64,000 nucleotides of DNA, taken from the NCBI GenBank assembly GCA_030656615.1, contig JAUSOY010000070.1:21630-85629 (forward strand), given 5' to 3'. Position numbers and translations under genes: made by a program. A model generated the notes under the pieces. That model had not been told where the DNA came from, searched no databases, and saw only the letters and a program-made list of their open reading frames with translations. Every line of letters begins with the position of its first letter. The first letter of the stretch is position 1. The DNA comes from Bacteroidales bacterium. Lineage in GTDB: Bacteria; Bacteroidota; Bacteroidia; Bacteroidales; TTA-H9. Below are positions 16,438 through 25,814 of the stretch, piece by piece.

Positions 16438-16979
16438 TAGATAATTCGGGGTTCAGAAAGTATTTCACGGCAAGCCTCCTGCAGGCTCGTTTTACCGACT
16501 TCGAGTATGCCAACATGTTTAAGATTGTAATACGAAATGGCATCCCGAACAAAATCACGCCTGACAGTCCAGAGCTGATGGAAATTTCCTTCCATCAATA
16601 ATTTCTGAATACTCAAATCCCAAAGATTCCCTTCCAGTTCAAGTTTGCCAACTTCATCCACTACCACTAAATCAGGATTTGTAATGAGTGTATTATCGAA
16701 AAGACGATTGCCATACTGAATGGCTTCTGGATTAAAATAATAGGAACCCAGACTTAACCAATGTGGCTCTTTTTCGGTTTTGCAAAGGGTCATTTCTGTC
16801 GTGGTTGATATATCGTGTAATACAAAATGGCTACGTTGGTTTCCTTTCCAAAATCCTTTTTCGATGATGCCTTGAATGGTTTTACCCTGATACAGCAGGC
16901 AGCGTACAATGGATTCGGCCAGTTCCGATTTTCCTTCGGATTTATTACCGATAATCATCCATATTTTCTGATGTCTCAT
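16437..16979 (-). CDS. P-loop NTPase (THEP1/DUF2478-like) of the xanthine dehydrogenase operon
   Basis: The 180-residue protein has Walker A (GNKSEGKSELAE, about residue 11) and Walker B (DLVVVDEVGKLEL, about residue 104), with small-NTPase size similar to THEP1/MobB-like families. Such NTPases are sometimes seen beside molybdenum enzyme genes. Here it lies between xdhB and the permease, within the xdh operon, so a role in molybdenum cofactor handling or enzyme assembly is plausible but not shown. Confidence 0.75.
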   Translation of the reverse strand: MRHQKIWMIIGNKSEGKSELAESIVRCLLYQGKTIQGIIEKGFWKGNQRSHFVLHDISTTTEMTLCKTEKEPHWLSLGSYYFNPEAIQYGNRLFDNTLITNPDLVVVDEVGKLELEGNLWDLSIQKLLMEGNFHQLWTVRRDFVRDAISYYNLKHVGILEVGKTSLQEACREILSEPRII

Positions 16980-17001
16980 GGTTTTCGGTATTGGTGATTA
17001 C

Positions 17002-19293
17002 TTATTCTGCTAATATACAACGTAATATTGCTTCATTGGTTGCAGGAATCTGTAGTTTTAACGCTTTTTCCTTGCCGGCCTTAGCTTCAATAGCCTGCCT
17101 TATGGCCAGCCAGGCCGAAAGTGCGAGCATAAATGGAGGTTCGCCTACCGCTTTACTACCAAAGATAGTGCCTTCATGATAATTATGGCCTAAAAGGTGA
17201 ATATTAAAATCTACGGGCATATCGCCCATGGTTGGTATTTTGTATGTGTCGGGTGAAAAATTCAATATATTTCCTTTCTGGTCATATTTAATTTCTTCGA
17301 AAATACACCATCCGCAACCCTGAATATATCCACCGGCAATTTGCCCTTTGTCGATTTCTGGATTGATACTATTCCCGGCATCATGAAGAATATCGGTACG
17401 CAGGATTTTTACCATACCGCTATGCATATCTACTTCAACTTCCGTAGCAGCCATTCCAAAAGCGAAATAATGAAAGGGTTGGCCTTTGCCTGAATTTTTA
17501 TCAAAATGAATGTCCGGGGTTTTGTAAAAACCGGTAGCGCTTAAACTGATTCGTTCGAAATATGCCTTTTGTATGAGTTCGTTAAATGGGATGAACTTTT
17601 CCGGATTATCGGCTATAAAAACCCTGGAATTATCATAGCAAATTTCCTTTTCGGGCGAAGTATCCGCTTTCAGCAGTTTTACAGCAATTGAATGAAGACG
17701 TGTTTTGAGTTTTCGGGCGGCATCCTGAACGGCCATACCGTTTAAATCCGTTCCTGAACTGGCCGCAGTAGCTGAAGTATTCGGTACATGATCCGTATGT
17801 GTTGCCGAAACCCTGATTTTGTCAACTTCAATACCCAACTCTGTTGCAGCAATTTGACGAATCTTTGTATGTAAGCCCTGACCCATTTCTGTGCCACCAT
17901 GACTCACCATAATACTACCATCCTGATAAATATTCATCAGCGCTCCGGCCTGATTCAGATGCGTTGTGGTAAATGAAATTCCGAATTTCACCGGAGAAAC
18001 TGCCAAACCTCGTTTAACCGATTTATTGTTTATGTTGAAGTCTTTTATGGCGGACTGTCTTTGGGCAAGACTGGCGAGTGTTTCCAGTTCAATTGCCATA
18101 CGCTGCAAATGAATATTTTTTACTTCTTGTCCGTAATGCGTGTACTTTCCGGTGTTCCCGTAAAAATTTAGTTTTCTAACTTCAAAAGGAGCAATACCTG
18201 TTTTAGCAGAAATCGCATCCATGATATGTTCTATGACGGCCATACCCTGTGGGCCGCCAAATCCACGGAATGCTGTATTGGAGGGTAAATTGGTTTTACA
18301 AACCATGGCGGTGATGTTCATATTCGGACAGTAGTATGCGTTGTCAGCATGAAACATTGCTCGTTCCATGATGGCCCAGCTTAAGTCAGTGGTAGCACCG
18401 GCATTGCTGAAGAGCTTCATTTCCACTGCGAGTAAGTGTCCGTTTTTATCAAATCCTGCTTTATATTGCGTCAGGAAAGGATGTCTTTTTCCGGTGAATT
18501 TTTGGTCATCGCGACGATTAAGCCTTATTTTTACTGGCCTTCCCGTAAATTTTGCCAGAAGAGCGCTCCATGCGGCAACATGCGCAGCTTGAGTTTCCTT
18601 GCCTCCAAAGGCTCCACCCATGCGTTTTACTTCAACGCGTACAAGGTGTTTATCCAATCCTAAGACTTCTGCTATAATACTTTGCGTTTCTGCCGGATTC
18701 TGACTGGAGGAAAAAACCTGCATTTCATTATTTTCATCAGGAATACACAGGCAGGCTTGAGTTTCGAGATACCAATGTTCCTGGCCTCCCGATCTGAATT
18801 CGCCTTCAATGAGTAAAGGTGATTCTTGCAAGGCTGTTTTTGAATCACCACAACTAATTTTTCGACCATCACCAAAAAACGATTGATGATGAATGGCTTC
18901 TTCAATAGTAAATATTGCCGGGAGTAACTCATATTCTACTTTGATAAGCGAAGCCGCTTTAATACAAGCTTCGTTGGTGTCGGCGGCAATAAGAAAGATG
19001 GCTTCGCCCCTGAAGTTAACGATGCTTTCGGCCAGGCATGTTTCGTCGTGAACCACCGGCCCCATATTATTTTTCCCCGGAATATCGTTGGCTTTTAATA
19101 TCGCGTGAACACCTTCTGTTTTTAAAGCTTCACCAATATCGTAACTCATTATACGAGCATGTGCTTCAGTACTTCTGTAGACGTGGGCACATAATGTTCC
19201 CGGGATTTCGGGGATATCATCAATAAATTTGGCACTGCCAGTCACATGAGCCAGTGCACTTTCGTGGTTAAGGATGGCTCTGGTATTATTCAT
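17002..19293 (-). CDS. xdhB: Xanthine dehydrogenase, molybdopterin-binding subunit
   Basis: The 763-residue protein matches the large molybdenum-binding part of xanthine oxidoreductases. It has EVKRMGGAFGGKE (about residue 226), GFGGPQGMAVIEHIMD (about residue 345), HGGTEMGQGLHTK (about residue 455), and FGSKAVGEPPFMLA near the end, where the Glu corresponds to the catalytic base. The protein oxidises hypoxanthine/xanthine to urate and passes electrons to XdhA. The start overlaps the end of xdhA by 8 bases. The family also includes related dehydrogenases, so the purine substrate is likely but not proven. Confidence 0.93.
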   Translation of the reverse strand: MNNTRAILNHESALAHVTGSAKFIDDIPEIPGTLCAHVYRSTEAHARIMSYDIGEALKTEGVHAILKANDIPGKNNMGPVVHDETCLAESIVNFRGEAIFLIAADTNEACIKAASLIKVEYELLPAIFTIEEAIHHQSFFGDGRKISCGDSKTALQESPLLIEGEFRSGGQEHWYLETQACLCIPDENNEMQVFSSSQNPAETQSIIAEVLGLDKHLVRVEVKRMGGAFGGKETQAAHVAAWSALLAKFTGRPVKIRLNRRDDQKFTGKRHPFLTQYKAGFDKNGHLLAVEMKLFSNAGATTDLSWAIMERAMFHADNAYYCPNMNITAMVCKTNLPSNTAFRGFGGPQGMAVIEHIMDAISAKTGIAPFEVRKLNFYGNTGKYTHYGQEVKNIHLQRMAIELETLASLAQRQSAIKDFNINNKSVKRGLAVSPVKFGISFTTTHLNQAGALMNIYQDGSIMVSHGGTEMGQGLHTKIRQIAATELGIEVDKIRVSATHTDHVPNTSATAASSGTDLNGMAVQDAARKLKTRLHSIAVKLLKADTSPEKEICYDNSRVFIADNPEKFIPFNELIQKAYFERISLSATGFYKTPDIHFDKNSGKGQPFHYFAFGMAATEVEVDMHSGMVKILRTDILHDAGNSINPEIDKGQIAGGYIQGCGWCIFEEIKYDQKGNILNFSPDTYKIPTMGDMPVDFNIHLLGHNYHEGTIFGSKAVGEPPFMLALSAWLAIRQAIEAKAGKEKALKLQIPATNEAILRCILAE

Positions 19294-20746
19294 GATCGGT
19301 TTTCGGTATTATGGATTCATATAATTTACTCATAAGACCCCGGGCCATGAGTATACGTCCTTTTTCGCTGCTGCGCGCATCTGATATTGGTGAAAAATCT
19401 TTTCCAATCATCGATTCAGCAATGGTGAAATTATCTTTCGAAAAAGGTTTACCCTGAAGTGATTCAGAAGTTTTTACTGCCATCAGAGTTGTAGCAGCCA
19501 TCCCTCCAAAGAAAATACGAATGTCTTTGATGATACCTCCATCCAAATCAATCATGGCAGCCAAACTGACTGAAGAAATATCCACATCATGACGGCGGGA
19601 AGTTTTAAAATAGCGAAAATATTGATTTACAGAAGGCTTTGGTATTATAATGTTATCGATTAATTCATTGGATTTCAGTTGGGTCTGACGATAGCCAGTA
19701 ATGAAATCACGGACATACATTTCACGGTTTTGATGAGCGGATGCCAGCCGTACCTTTGCGTTCAAAGCCATTAGAACCGGTATGGAATCTCCAACAGGAG
19801 AGGCCGAAGCAAGATTGCCTGCAAGCGAGGCCATATTCCGGATCTGTAAAGAGGCAAATACATCGGTTAATTCCTTTATTAGCGGAATTTTCAGGCCATA
19901 TTTACGAAGCTCAGTAAAGGTGATGCCGGACTGTAACACCCAATGGTCTTTATTTTCAAGTAGTTGATTATGATTGCTCCCGCTTAAATCGAGTATGGAA
20001 GTCCTGTTTTCCGGTTTATCAAGAATCTGGTGCGCAGCATCGGTGAAACCAAATGCGGTCTTAATATCCGGATGACTTTTTCGGATTAAGAGTGCATCAT
20101 TAAAATTTGATGGACGAAAATACTCCTGATTATTCGTTTTGAGATGAAGATTTGAATTTTTTATCCTCTGCAATTGCTCAATTGTATTCGCTTCATCTTC
20201 ACTGAAATGATCATGATTTACTAAATCAATAACGTCTAAGGCCGCTTCAAAAATGGGTTTGTATCCTGTGCAGCGGCATAGATTACCCGTTAAAATTTGT
20301 TTTAATTCAGTAGCCTTTGGTTTTTCAGTTGATTTATAAATACCGAAAAGAGACATAATGACTCCTGGGGTGCAAAATCCGCACTGACTGCCAAATTTGT
20401 CGATGATAAGTTGTTGAACAGGGTGCAGTCGAAGTCTGCTGTTTTCATTAATAGCTATGTGCTCAATGCATATCAATTGTTTGCCATGAAGAAAGGGAAG
20501 CATAATCAGGCAGGAATTTAACGCATTGTATTGCATTTGCCCTTCGTTGTCCAGTGAGCCTACTACGATGGTGCAGGCACCGCAATCGCCTTCGCGGCAT
20601 CCTTCCTTGCTTCCTTTTAATTGGCGGTGAGTACGCAGGTAATCAAGTATACTGCTGCAAGGCTGCAGAATAGAATCAGGCCCAAATGTAATATTCTGGA
20701 GAACATTACCGAGTAAAAACTGTATGCTGGAATTGTCTTGATTCAT
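19286..20746 (-). CDS. xdhA: Xanthine dehydrogenase, Fe-S/FAD small subunit
   Basis: The 486-residue protein carries two [2Fe-2S] clusters: plant-type SKEGCREGDCGACTIV (about residue 46) and the second domain with QCGFCTPGVIMS and GNLCRCTGYKPIF (about 115-150). An FAD-binding domain follows, with NMASLAGNLASASPVGDSIP (about residue 307) as its typical motif. It forms the electron path from XdhB to NAD+ or another acceptor. It is 78 bases after xdhC and overlaps xdhB. Confidence 0.94.
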   Translation of the reverse strand: MNQDNSSIQFLLGNVLQNITFGPDSILQPCSSILDYLRTHRQLKGSKEGCREGDCGACTIVVGSLDNEGQMQYNALNSCLIMLPFLHGKQLICIEHIAINENSRLRLHPVQQLIIDKFGSQCGFCTPGVIMSLFGIYKSTEKPKATELKQILTGNLCRCTGYKPIFEAALDVIDLVNHDHFSEDEANTIEQLQRIKNSNLHLKTNNQEYFRPSNFNDALLIRKSHPDIKTAFGFTDAAHQILDKPENRTSILDLSGSNHNQLLENKDHWVLQSGITFTELRKYGLKIPLIKELTDVFASLQIRNMASLAGNLASASPVGDSIPVLMALNAKVRLASAHQNREMYVRDFITGYRQTQLKSNELIDNIIIPKPSVNQYFRYFKTSRRHDVDISSVSLAAMIDLDGGIIKDIRIFFGGMAATTLMAVKTSESLQGKPFSKDNFTIAESMIGKDFSPISDARSSEKGRILMARGLMSKLYESIIPKTDHE

Positions 20747-20824
20747 TAGTTCAGAAAGTTCATTCTAATGTTTCGAGAATTGAAGCGTTTTATAATAGTC
20801 ACTTCATTTTTCGAAGTTTGAAAA

Positions 20825-21598
20825 TTATTTAAGTCCTTTTTTCTTATTTCTCACATCAATAAGGCCGCCTACAATACTCAGCGCAATTTCTTCCGGAGTT
20901 TCAGCAACAAAAGGAAGGCCAACGGGCATATTGATGCTGGCAATTTGAGCTTCTGACAGACCAAATTCAGTGGTAAAGCGCTGTTTTGCTGTAGCAATTT
21001 TACGCTGACTACCAATCATTCCCAGAAAGGCAAGCGGGTAGGGGGCAAGTGCAGCAGTGACTTCAATGTCAAAAGTATGCTGGTGGGTACATACCAGGCA
21101 GTAATCATGCATACCGAGTTGAAGATTATTAATAATCACAGAATACTCGCCTTCGATGCATTCGAATTCGCTTAGATTTTTTTGGGAAGTGAAACCAGGC
21201 CGGTTGTCGATGAGTATCGGTATAAAATTAAATTGTTTAGCCAAACGTGCAACTTCGCGGCCAATATGCCCGGCTCCAAAAATGAGTACTCTTGATACGC
21301 GTCCAACAGGCTCCAGATATATATCCAGACTACCTCCGCATTCCTGGCCATTGGCTGGAGTCAGATCAAAATGTAACATCAGGGGTGAGTCTGTATCTAT
21401 AATTCCCAGACTTATTTGTATAACTTCCTTTTCTGTAGCTCCACCACCAATACTACCCGTAACACTGCCATCGGGCCATACTATCATACGCGATCCTGCT
21501 TTGCGGGGTGTAGATCCGCAGGTGGAGGTAATCAGACATAAAACGCCAGCTTTCTTTTGAAGAATACAATTGGCGACTTCAATAAAAATATCGTTCAT
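20825..21598 (-). CDS. xdhC: XdhC-family molybdenum cofactor insertion chaperone
   Basis: The 257-residue protein has the XdhC/CoxI N-terminal domain (CLITSTCGSTPRKAGSRM, GSIGGGATE) and a C-terminal Rossmann-like domain (RVLIFGAGHIGREVARLA; then FLGMIGSQRK). XdhC binds molybdopterin cofactor, helps its sulfuration and loads XdhB. The ATG at 21598 is used because the upstream frame (to 21622) lacks family residues. It is the first gene of the five-gene operon. Confidence 0.92.
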   Translation of the reverse strand: MNDIFIEVANCILQKKAGVLCLITSTCGSTPRKAGSRMIVWPDGSVTGSIGGGATEKEVIQISLGIIDTDSPLMLHFDLTPANGQECGGSLDIYLEPVGRVSRVLIFGAGHIGREVARLAKQFNFIPILIDNRPGFTSQKNLSEFECIEGEYSVIINNLQLGMHDYCLVCTHQHTFDIEVTAALAPYPLAFLGMIGSQRKIATAKQRFTTEFGLSEAQIASINMPVGLPFVAETPEEIALSIVGGLIDVRNKKKGLK

Positions 21599-21709
21599 GA
21601 GTGTTTGTTCGTATGCAAACATACATAATTTTCTAAATTATCGCAATATGCTTAATAATCAAATAGTTATATGCTTGTGGTTTTGAAATACGACAATCTT
21701 CAAATGACT

Positions 21710-21717
21710 TATATTTG
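21710..21717 (+). promoter_or_regulatory. -7 box TATATTTG immediately before prmC
   Basis: TATATTTG ends 4 bases before the ATG at 21722. That is very close, so the message may be nearly leaderless. The TTG at 21683-21685 is 24 bases upstream, slightly long for the -33 box. Confidence 0.5.
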
Positions 21718-21721
21718 CAAA

Positions 21722-22579
21722 ATGGCACTTCAAATTCGCTCCAACATTGCTCGTGAGGTTTATAAGCATTATTCTCAGCAGCTTTCGCATGTTTATCCCG
21801 AACCGGAAGCTTCGTCCATAATACGATTAATTTTTGAGGAATTGCTTGGTATAAAACCTCATATGTTTATCGGGGATAATACTTTGCGGATTTCTGAATC
21901 AGAAATACTTAAAATTCATTTTGCCTTTAAGAGCGTATATAATCTAAGACCAGTTCAATATGTGTTGGGTAAGTCCTGGTTTTATGGCCTTGAGATTAAA
22001 GTGGGAGACGGAGTGCTTATCCCGCGCTCCGAGACAGAAGAATTGGTTGATTGGGTAATAAAGGATCATCAATTGAATCACCATAATTTATCCATTCTAG
22101 ATGCTTGTTCGGGCAGTGGATGCATTGCTGTTTCGCTTGCGGTTAATCTTCCTGACGCATGTTTAATGGCCATCGATATTTCTGAAGTTGCCGAAAAATA
22201 TACTCTTGAGAATGCTGACGCTTACCAGCAAGCGATCCGTTTTTCGAGAATTAACATATTAGATGACGAAGAGATAAACCTCTTGGGTACATTTGACATT
22301 GTTGTTTCCAACCCACCCTATGTTTGTGAAGAAGAAAAGCTTCTTATGCGCCCAAATGTTTTAAATTTTGAACCACATCTGGCATTATTTGTGCCCGACG
22401 ATGACGCATTAATGTTTTACATGCAGATTGTGAAAATTCCCGCCCGGATTTATTATTTCGAAATCAATGAAGGCAAAGGTGAACTGCTTCGTACGCTATT
22501 CGAAGGTATGGGATTTACAACAGAAATCCGGCAAGATATTCATGGGAAAGACCGAATGATGAAACTGAGCAGGAGGTAA
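21722..22579 (+). CDS. prmC: Peptide chain release factor N5-glutamine methyltransferase
   Basis: PrmC methylates the Gln of the GGQ motif in release factors. The 285-residue protein has a helical N-terminal domain (1-90), then a Rossmann methyltransferase domain: LIPRSETEELVDWVI, ILDACSGSGCIAVSLA (SAM-binding), and VVSNPPYVCEEE, the NPPY motif that holds the amide substrate. The ATG at 21722 follows a promoter-like box, so the longer frame from 21671 is rejected. Its stop codon abuts that of nusB. Confidence 0.95.
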   Translation: MALQIRSNIAREVYKHYSQQLSHVYPEPEASSIIRLIFEELLGIKPHMFIGDNTLRISESEILKIHFAFKSVYNLRPVQYVLGKSWFYGLEIKVGDGVLIPRSETEELVDWVIKDHQLNHHNLSILDACSGSGCIAVSLAVNLPDACLMAIDISEVAEKYTLENADAYQQAIRFSRINILDDEEINLLGTFDIVVSNPPYVCEEEKLLMRPNVLNFEPHLALFVPDDDALMFYMQIVKIPARIYYFEINEGKGELLRTLFEGMGFTTEIRQDIHGKDRMMKLSRR

Positions 22580-23701
22580 TTATTCCATCAGGCCACGGCC
22601 TGTTTTTTTAATCTTGCCTTCCGATTTAAGCTCATTTACGAGTTTATCCAGCAAACCATTAATGAATTGTGAACTTTTTGGGGTGCTGTATATTTTTGAT
22701 AGCTCGATGTATTCATTCATGGTAACTTTTACAGGAATGGATGGGAATTCAATTAATTCAGCCAAAGCCATTTGCATAAGAATCGTATCCATAAGTGCTA
22801 TTCGATCAAACTCCCAGTTATCGGCTCTTGAGGAAATAAGCTCAGCATACTCGGCTTTATGGATAACAACCTGGCGAAACAATCGTGTGAGAAATTCCCG
22901 GTCATCGTCTTCGCCACCTGTAGGTTTAAGTAGATGCGGCATGGATGTAAATTCGTCCCAACTTTCTTTAAATTCCTTGATAATTCGATGGACCACAAAT
23001 CCAGAAATATTGTAATCATTTTCAGGATATACAGCAGCCTCTTCGCAGGTAATTTCCAGTGTGCCTTCGGGTGATGCGAAACGTTTGTACAGTTTTTGGG
23101 CCATTTCCTTATCAGCAAAGCGGTACAATTCGTCATTCTGAATATTTTCGGTATTCAGATTAAGGACAACTTTATGGCTGTCGTTCGTCCAGTAAAGATT
23201 TTTTTCTTCGTAGAAAAACTGCATTACTTCACTATTGAAAACCAGATTATCAAAAATAAACTGAATAAATTCTTTATCCGATTTAAAAGATGCTTCAGAA
23301 ATCGACATATACGTTTTATATGGCTCTGTATCGCGTAGTTGCTGATAAATTTTCCGAATAATATCTTCCTGCTCTTTCCAGGAAATCTTCAGACTATCAA
23401 CATGGCGCACGAATGAACGATTCTCGCGTAATCGACGAATGAAAGTATTATCGATAAAACGCGTGTTGGGATTTAAATCGTCAGCGGAGGGAAGATGCTT
23501 TAGTTTATTTTCTTCGATACGGTGCTCTGCAAAATTGACCAATTCACAAATGAATGAAAAGTGATAAACGGCAAGATCAAGTATCCGGTCGAGGCTTTGA
23601 AGTAGCTGTCGTTCAGCAAGATCCATTCGGTCTGATTCAGATTGAAAAAAGGCATAAACCGCCTGAAGGACCTTGATTCTGAGATGTCTTCGTGTAAGCA
23701 T
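22580..23701 (-). CDS. nusB: Transcription antitermination factor NusB, long Bacteroidota form
   Basis: The 373-residue protein begins LTRRHLRIKVLQAVYAFFQ, and the NusB domain proper is split: an N-terminal start, a long middle insertion (about 60-250), and the C-terminal core ELISSRADNWEFDRIALMD and VKVTMNEYIELSKIYS, which are the usual NusB helices. Long NusB homologues are typical of this phylum (classical NusB is about 140 aa). NusB works with NusE/S10 in rRNA antitermination. It converges head-on with prmC, stop codons touching. Confidence 0.88.
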   Translation of the reverse strand: MLTRRHLRIKVLQAVYAFFQSESDRMDLAERQLLQSLDRILDLAVYHFSFICELVNFAEHRIEENKLKHLPSADDLNPNTRFIDNTFIRRLRENRSFVRHVDSLKISWKEQEDIIRKIYQQLRDTEPYKTYMSISEASFKSDKEFIQFIFDNLVFNSEVMQFFYEEKNLYWTNDSHKVVLNLNTENIQNDELYRFADKEMAQKLYKRFASPEGTLEITCEEAAVYPENDYNISGFVVHRIIKEFKESWDEFTSMPHLLKPTGGEDDDREFLTRLFRQVVIHKAEYAELISSRADNWEFDRIALMDTILMQMALAELIEFPSIPVKVTMNEYIELSKIYSTPKSSQFINGLLDKLVNELKSEGKIKKTGRGLME

Positions 23702-24114
23702 GTATGTAAAGGAACAGTTAAATCTTCTGCAAAATTATACAAAACTATTGTCATGTGGTAATTAAATGCATTTGCATGATTATAAACTTTGTATATGCAG
23801 TTGATAAAATGATCGATTTTTTTGTCAGTTTGATAAGGTTTGAACGAAGTGATTTTTTTAAAACCCTGTAATAGAATAGTATGCTGGTACTGTAATTTAA
23901 TTTTGATGATTCAGGATTGGTCATTGATTCAGAGTGGATGAAATCGTTTCAGTTTGGTATAATTCGGTGAAGTTTTTAGATTTGCTGTTAATGCATGCCT
24001 TATACGATTTTAAAATTTGAGTATCATCTTCTCTGATTGTATTTTCGTAAAATCATCCGGCTGTGGACTAGAGCAAAATTTGTATCTTTGTCCTGTTAAA
24101 TTGGTTAATATTCT
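23702..24114. other. Gene-free region upstream of parA
   Basis: No credible reading frame. It holds the 5' region of nusB (minus strand) and the region upstream of parA (plus strand). TATCTTTG at 24083-24090 is a -7-like box 24 bases before the parA ATG; no clear -33 box is seen. Confidence 0.6.
24083..24090 (+). promoter_or_regulatory. -7 box TATCTTTG before parA
   Basis: Matches TAnnTTTG; the gap to the ATG at 24115 is 24 bases. The upstream box is not clear. Confidence 0.5.
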
Positions 24115-24930
24115 ATGGGAAAAATTATTGCTATTGCGAATCAGAAAGGTGGAGTTGGTAAAACAACAACCGCTATCAATGTAGGTGCCGGGCTCGCTGT
24201 TCTCGAATACAAAACGCTTATTATTGATGCTGATCCACAAGCCAATGCCACATCTGGCGTGGGTTTCGATCCTCGAAATATCAAGACCAGTATTTACGAA
24301 TGTATTATTGATGATGTTGACCCACGGAGTATAATTCTCAACACCAATACACCCAATTTAGATCTGGTACCTGCTCATATTGATTTGGTGGGAGCTGAAA
24401 TTGAAATGATAAACCTCCCCAATCGTGAAAAAATGATGCGGAAGGTTATACAAAAAGTGAGTGCTGATTATGATTTTGTTCTAATCGACTGTTCCCCATC
24501 CCTTGGCCTTATTACTGTAAATGCATTAACTGCCGCCGATTCCGTAATTATTCCTGTACAATGTGAGTATTTTGCACTTGAAGGTCTTGGAAAGCTTCTG
24601 AATACCATTAAAATTGTTCAGTCCCGCTTAAATCCTGACCTCGATATCGAAGGGATATTACTAACGATGTTCGATGGCCGATTACGATTGTCGAAACAGG
24701 TGGTTGAAGAAGTAAAAACCCATTTCCAGCAAATGGTGTTTGATACCATCATTTCAAGAAATACAAGATTAAGCGAGGCACCGAGTTATGGCGAATCCAT
24801 TATTATGTTTGATGCTGATAGCGCTGGTGCCGTTAATTATCTGAATCTTGCCCGCGAGATCCTTCAAAAAAATGGTATGACCAGGCATAAGTTACCAAAG
24901 CAAATTAACGAGATAATTGATGAAAACTAA
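24115..24930 (+). CDS. parA: Chromosome partitioning ATPase ParA/Soj
   Basis: The 271-residue protein has the deviant Walker A IANQKGGVGKTTTAINVG (residues 5-22), switch I (DADPQANATSGVG) and Walker B (YDFVLIDCSPSLGLITVNAL). ParA drives movement of ParB-bound origin regions in an ATP-dependent manner. It overlaps parB by 11 bases, giving the usual parAB operon. Confidence 0.97.
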   Translation: MGKIIAIANQKGGVGKTTTAINVGAGLAVLEYKTLIIDADPQANATSGVGFDPRNIKTSIYECIIDDVDPRSIILNTNTPNLDLVPAHIDLVGAEIEMINLPNREKMMRKVIQKVSADYDFVLIDCSPSLGLITVNALTAADSVIIPVQCEYFALEGLGKLLNTIKIVQSRLNPDLDIEGILLTMFDGRLRLSKQVVEEVKTHFQQMVFDTIISRNTRLSEAPSYGESIIMFDADSAGAVNYLNLAREILQKNGMTRHKLPKQINEIIDEN

Positions 24931-25804
24931 GAAAAATGCCCTTGGAAGGGGTTTGAGCGCTATCCTTGAAAGCCCTGACACTGATATTACTTCAAAGGAT
25001 ATCTCAGGCGATTTTGTTGTGGGTGCTATCGCAAATATCTCCATCGATAAAATTAAAACCAATCCCTTTCAGCCTCGTACCGAGTTTGAAGAATTGAGCC
25101 TTGCTGAACTTACACAATCTATTAAGGAACAAGGCATCATTCAGCCTGTTACCGTTCGAAAAACAGGATACGATGAATATCAGCTTATTTCCGGTGAACG
25201 CAGACTTCGTGCTTCTAAACTGGCCGGATTAACAGAAATTCCTGCTTATATACGGGTTGCTAACGACGAGCAAATGCTCGAAATGGCCCTCATCGAAAAT
25301 ATTCATCGGGCAGACCTTAATGCTATCGAAATCAGTTTAAGTTATCAGCGGTTAATGGATGAGTGCAATGTCAGTATCAGCATTCTTGCTGATCGTGTTG
25401 GTCAGGATCGTTCAACCATTACCAATTATATCCGCTTACTCAAGCTTCCACCCGAAATTCAGATTGCCATTCGTGATAAACAAATAAGTATGGGACATGC
25501 CCGTGCGCTTATTAGTTTGCCGGAAGTTGAGGATCAATTGAATATTCTTCGTGAAATTATCGACCGTGGTCTTTCAGTACGTGAAGTCGAAAAATGGGTT
25601 CGTGAACTTAACTCACCTCCCGATAAGAAAGAAAAGAAAGAGAAAGATATTCTCCCGGAGAGTTATGTGAATGTTCGCAAAAATTTGTCGCACAAACTTG
25701 CGACAAAAATCGATATTAGCCGTAACCGTAAGGGGAAAGGTCATATTTCAATTAATTTCAATTCCGACTACGAATTCGATCGGATTATTTCGCTTTTGCA
25801 GTAA
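24920..25804 (+). CDS. parB: Chromosome partitioning protein ParB/Spo0J
   Basis: The 294-residue protein has the ParB N-terminal CTP-binding domain with NPFQPRTEFEE, ISGERRLRASKLAG (GERR motif) and LIENIHRADLNAIEI, then a helix-turn-helix domain with ILADRVGQDRSTITNYIRLL and a C-terminal dimerisation tail. ParB binds parS sites and spreads. The consensus parS palindrome (TGTTTCACGTGAAACA type) was not noticed nearby. The start is ATG 24920; the frame opens one codon earlier with TTG. Confidence 0.96.
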   Translation: MKTKKNALGRGLSAILESPDTDITSKDISGDFVVGAIANISIDKIKTNPFQPRTEFEELSLAELTQSIKEQGIIQPVTVRKTGYDEYQLISGERRLRASKLAGLTEIPAYIRVANDEQMLEMALIENIHRADLNAIEISLSYQRLMDECNVSISILADRVGQDRSTITNYIRLLKLPPEIQIAIRDKQISMGHARALISLPEVEDQLNILREIIDRGLSVREVEKWVRELNSPPDKKEKKEKDILPESYVNVRKNLSHKLATKIDISRNRKGKGHISINFNSDYEFDRIISLLQ

Positions 25805-25814
25805 TACATGTAGC

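Noticed and set aside
23702..24114. parS site or replication origin near parAB
   Set aside because: No parS-like palindrome or DnaA-box cluster could be seen by eye.
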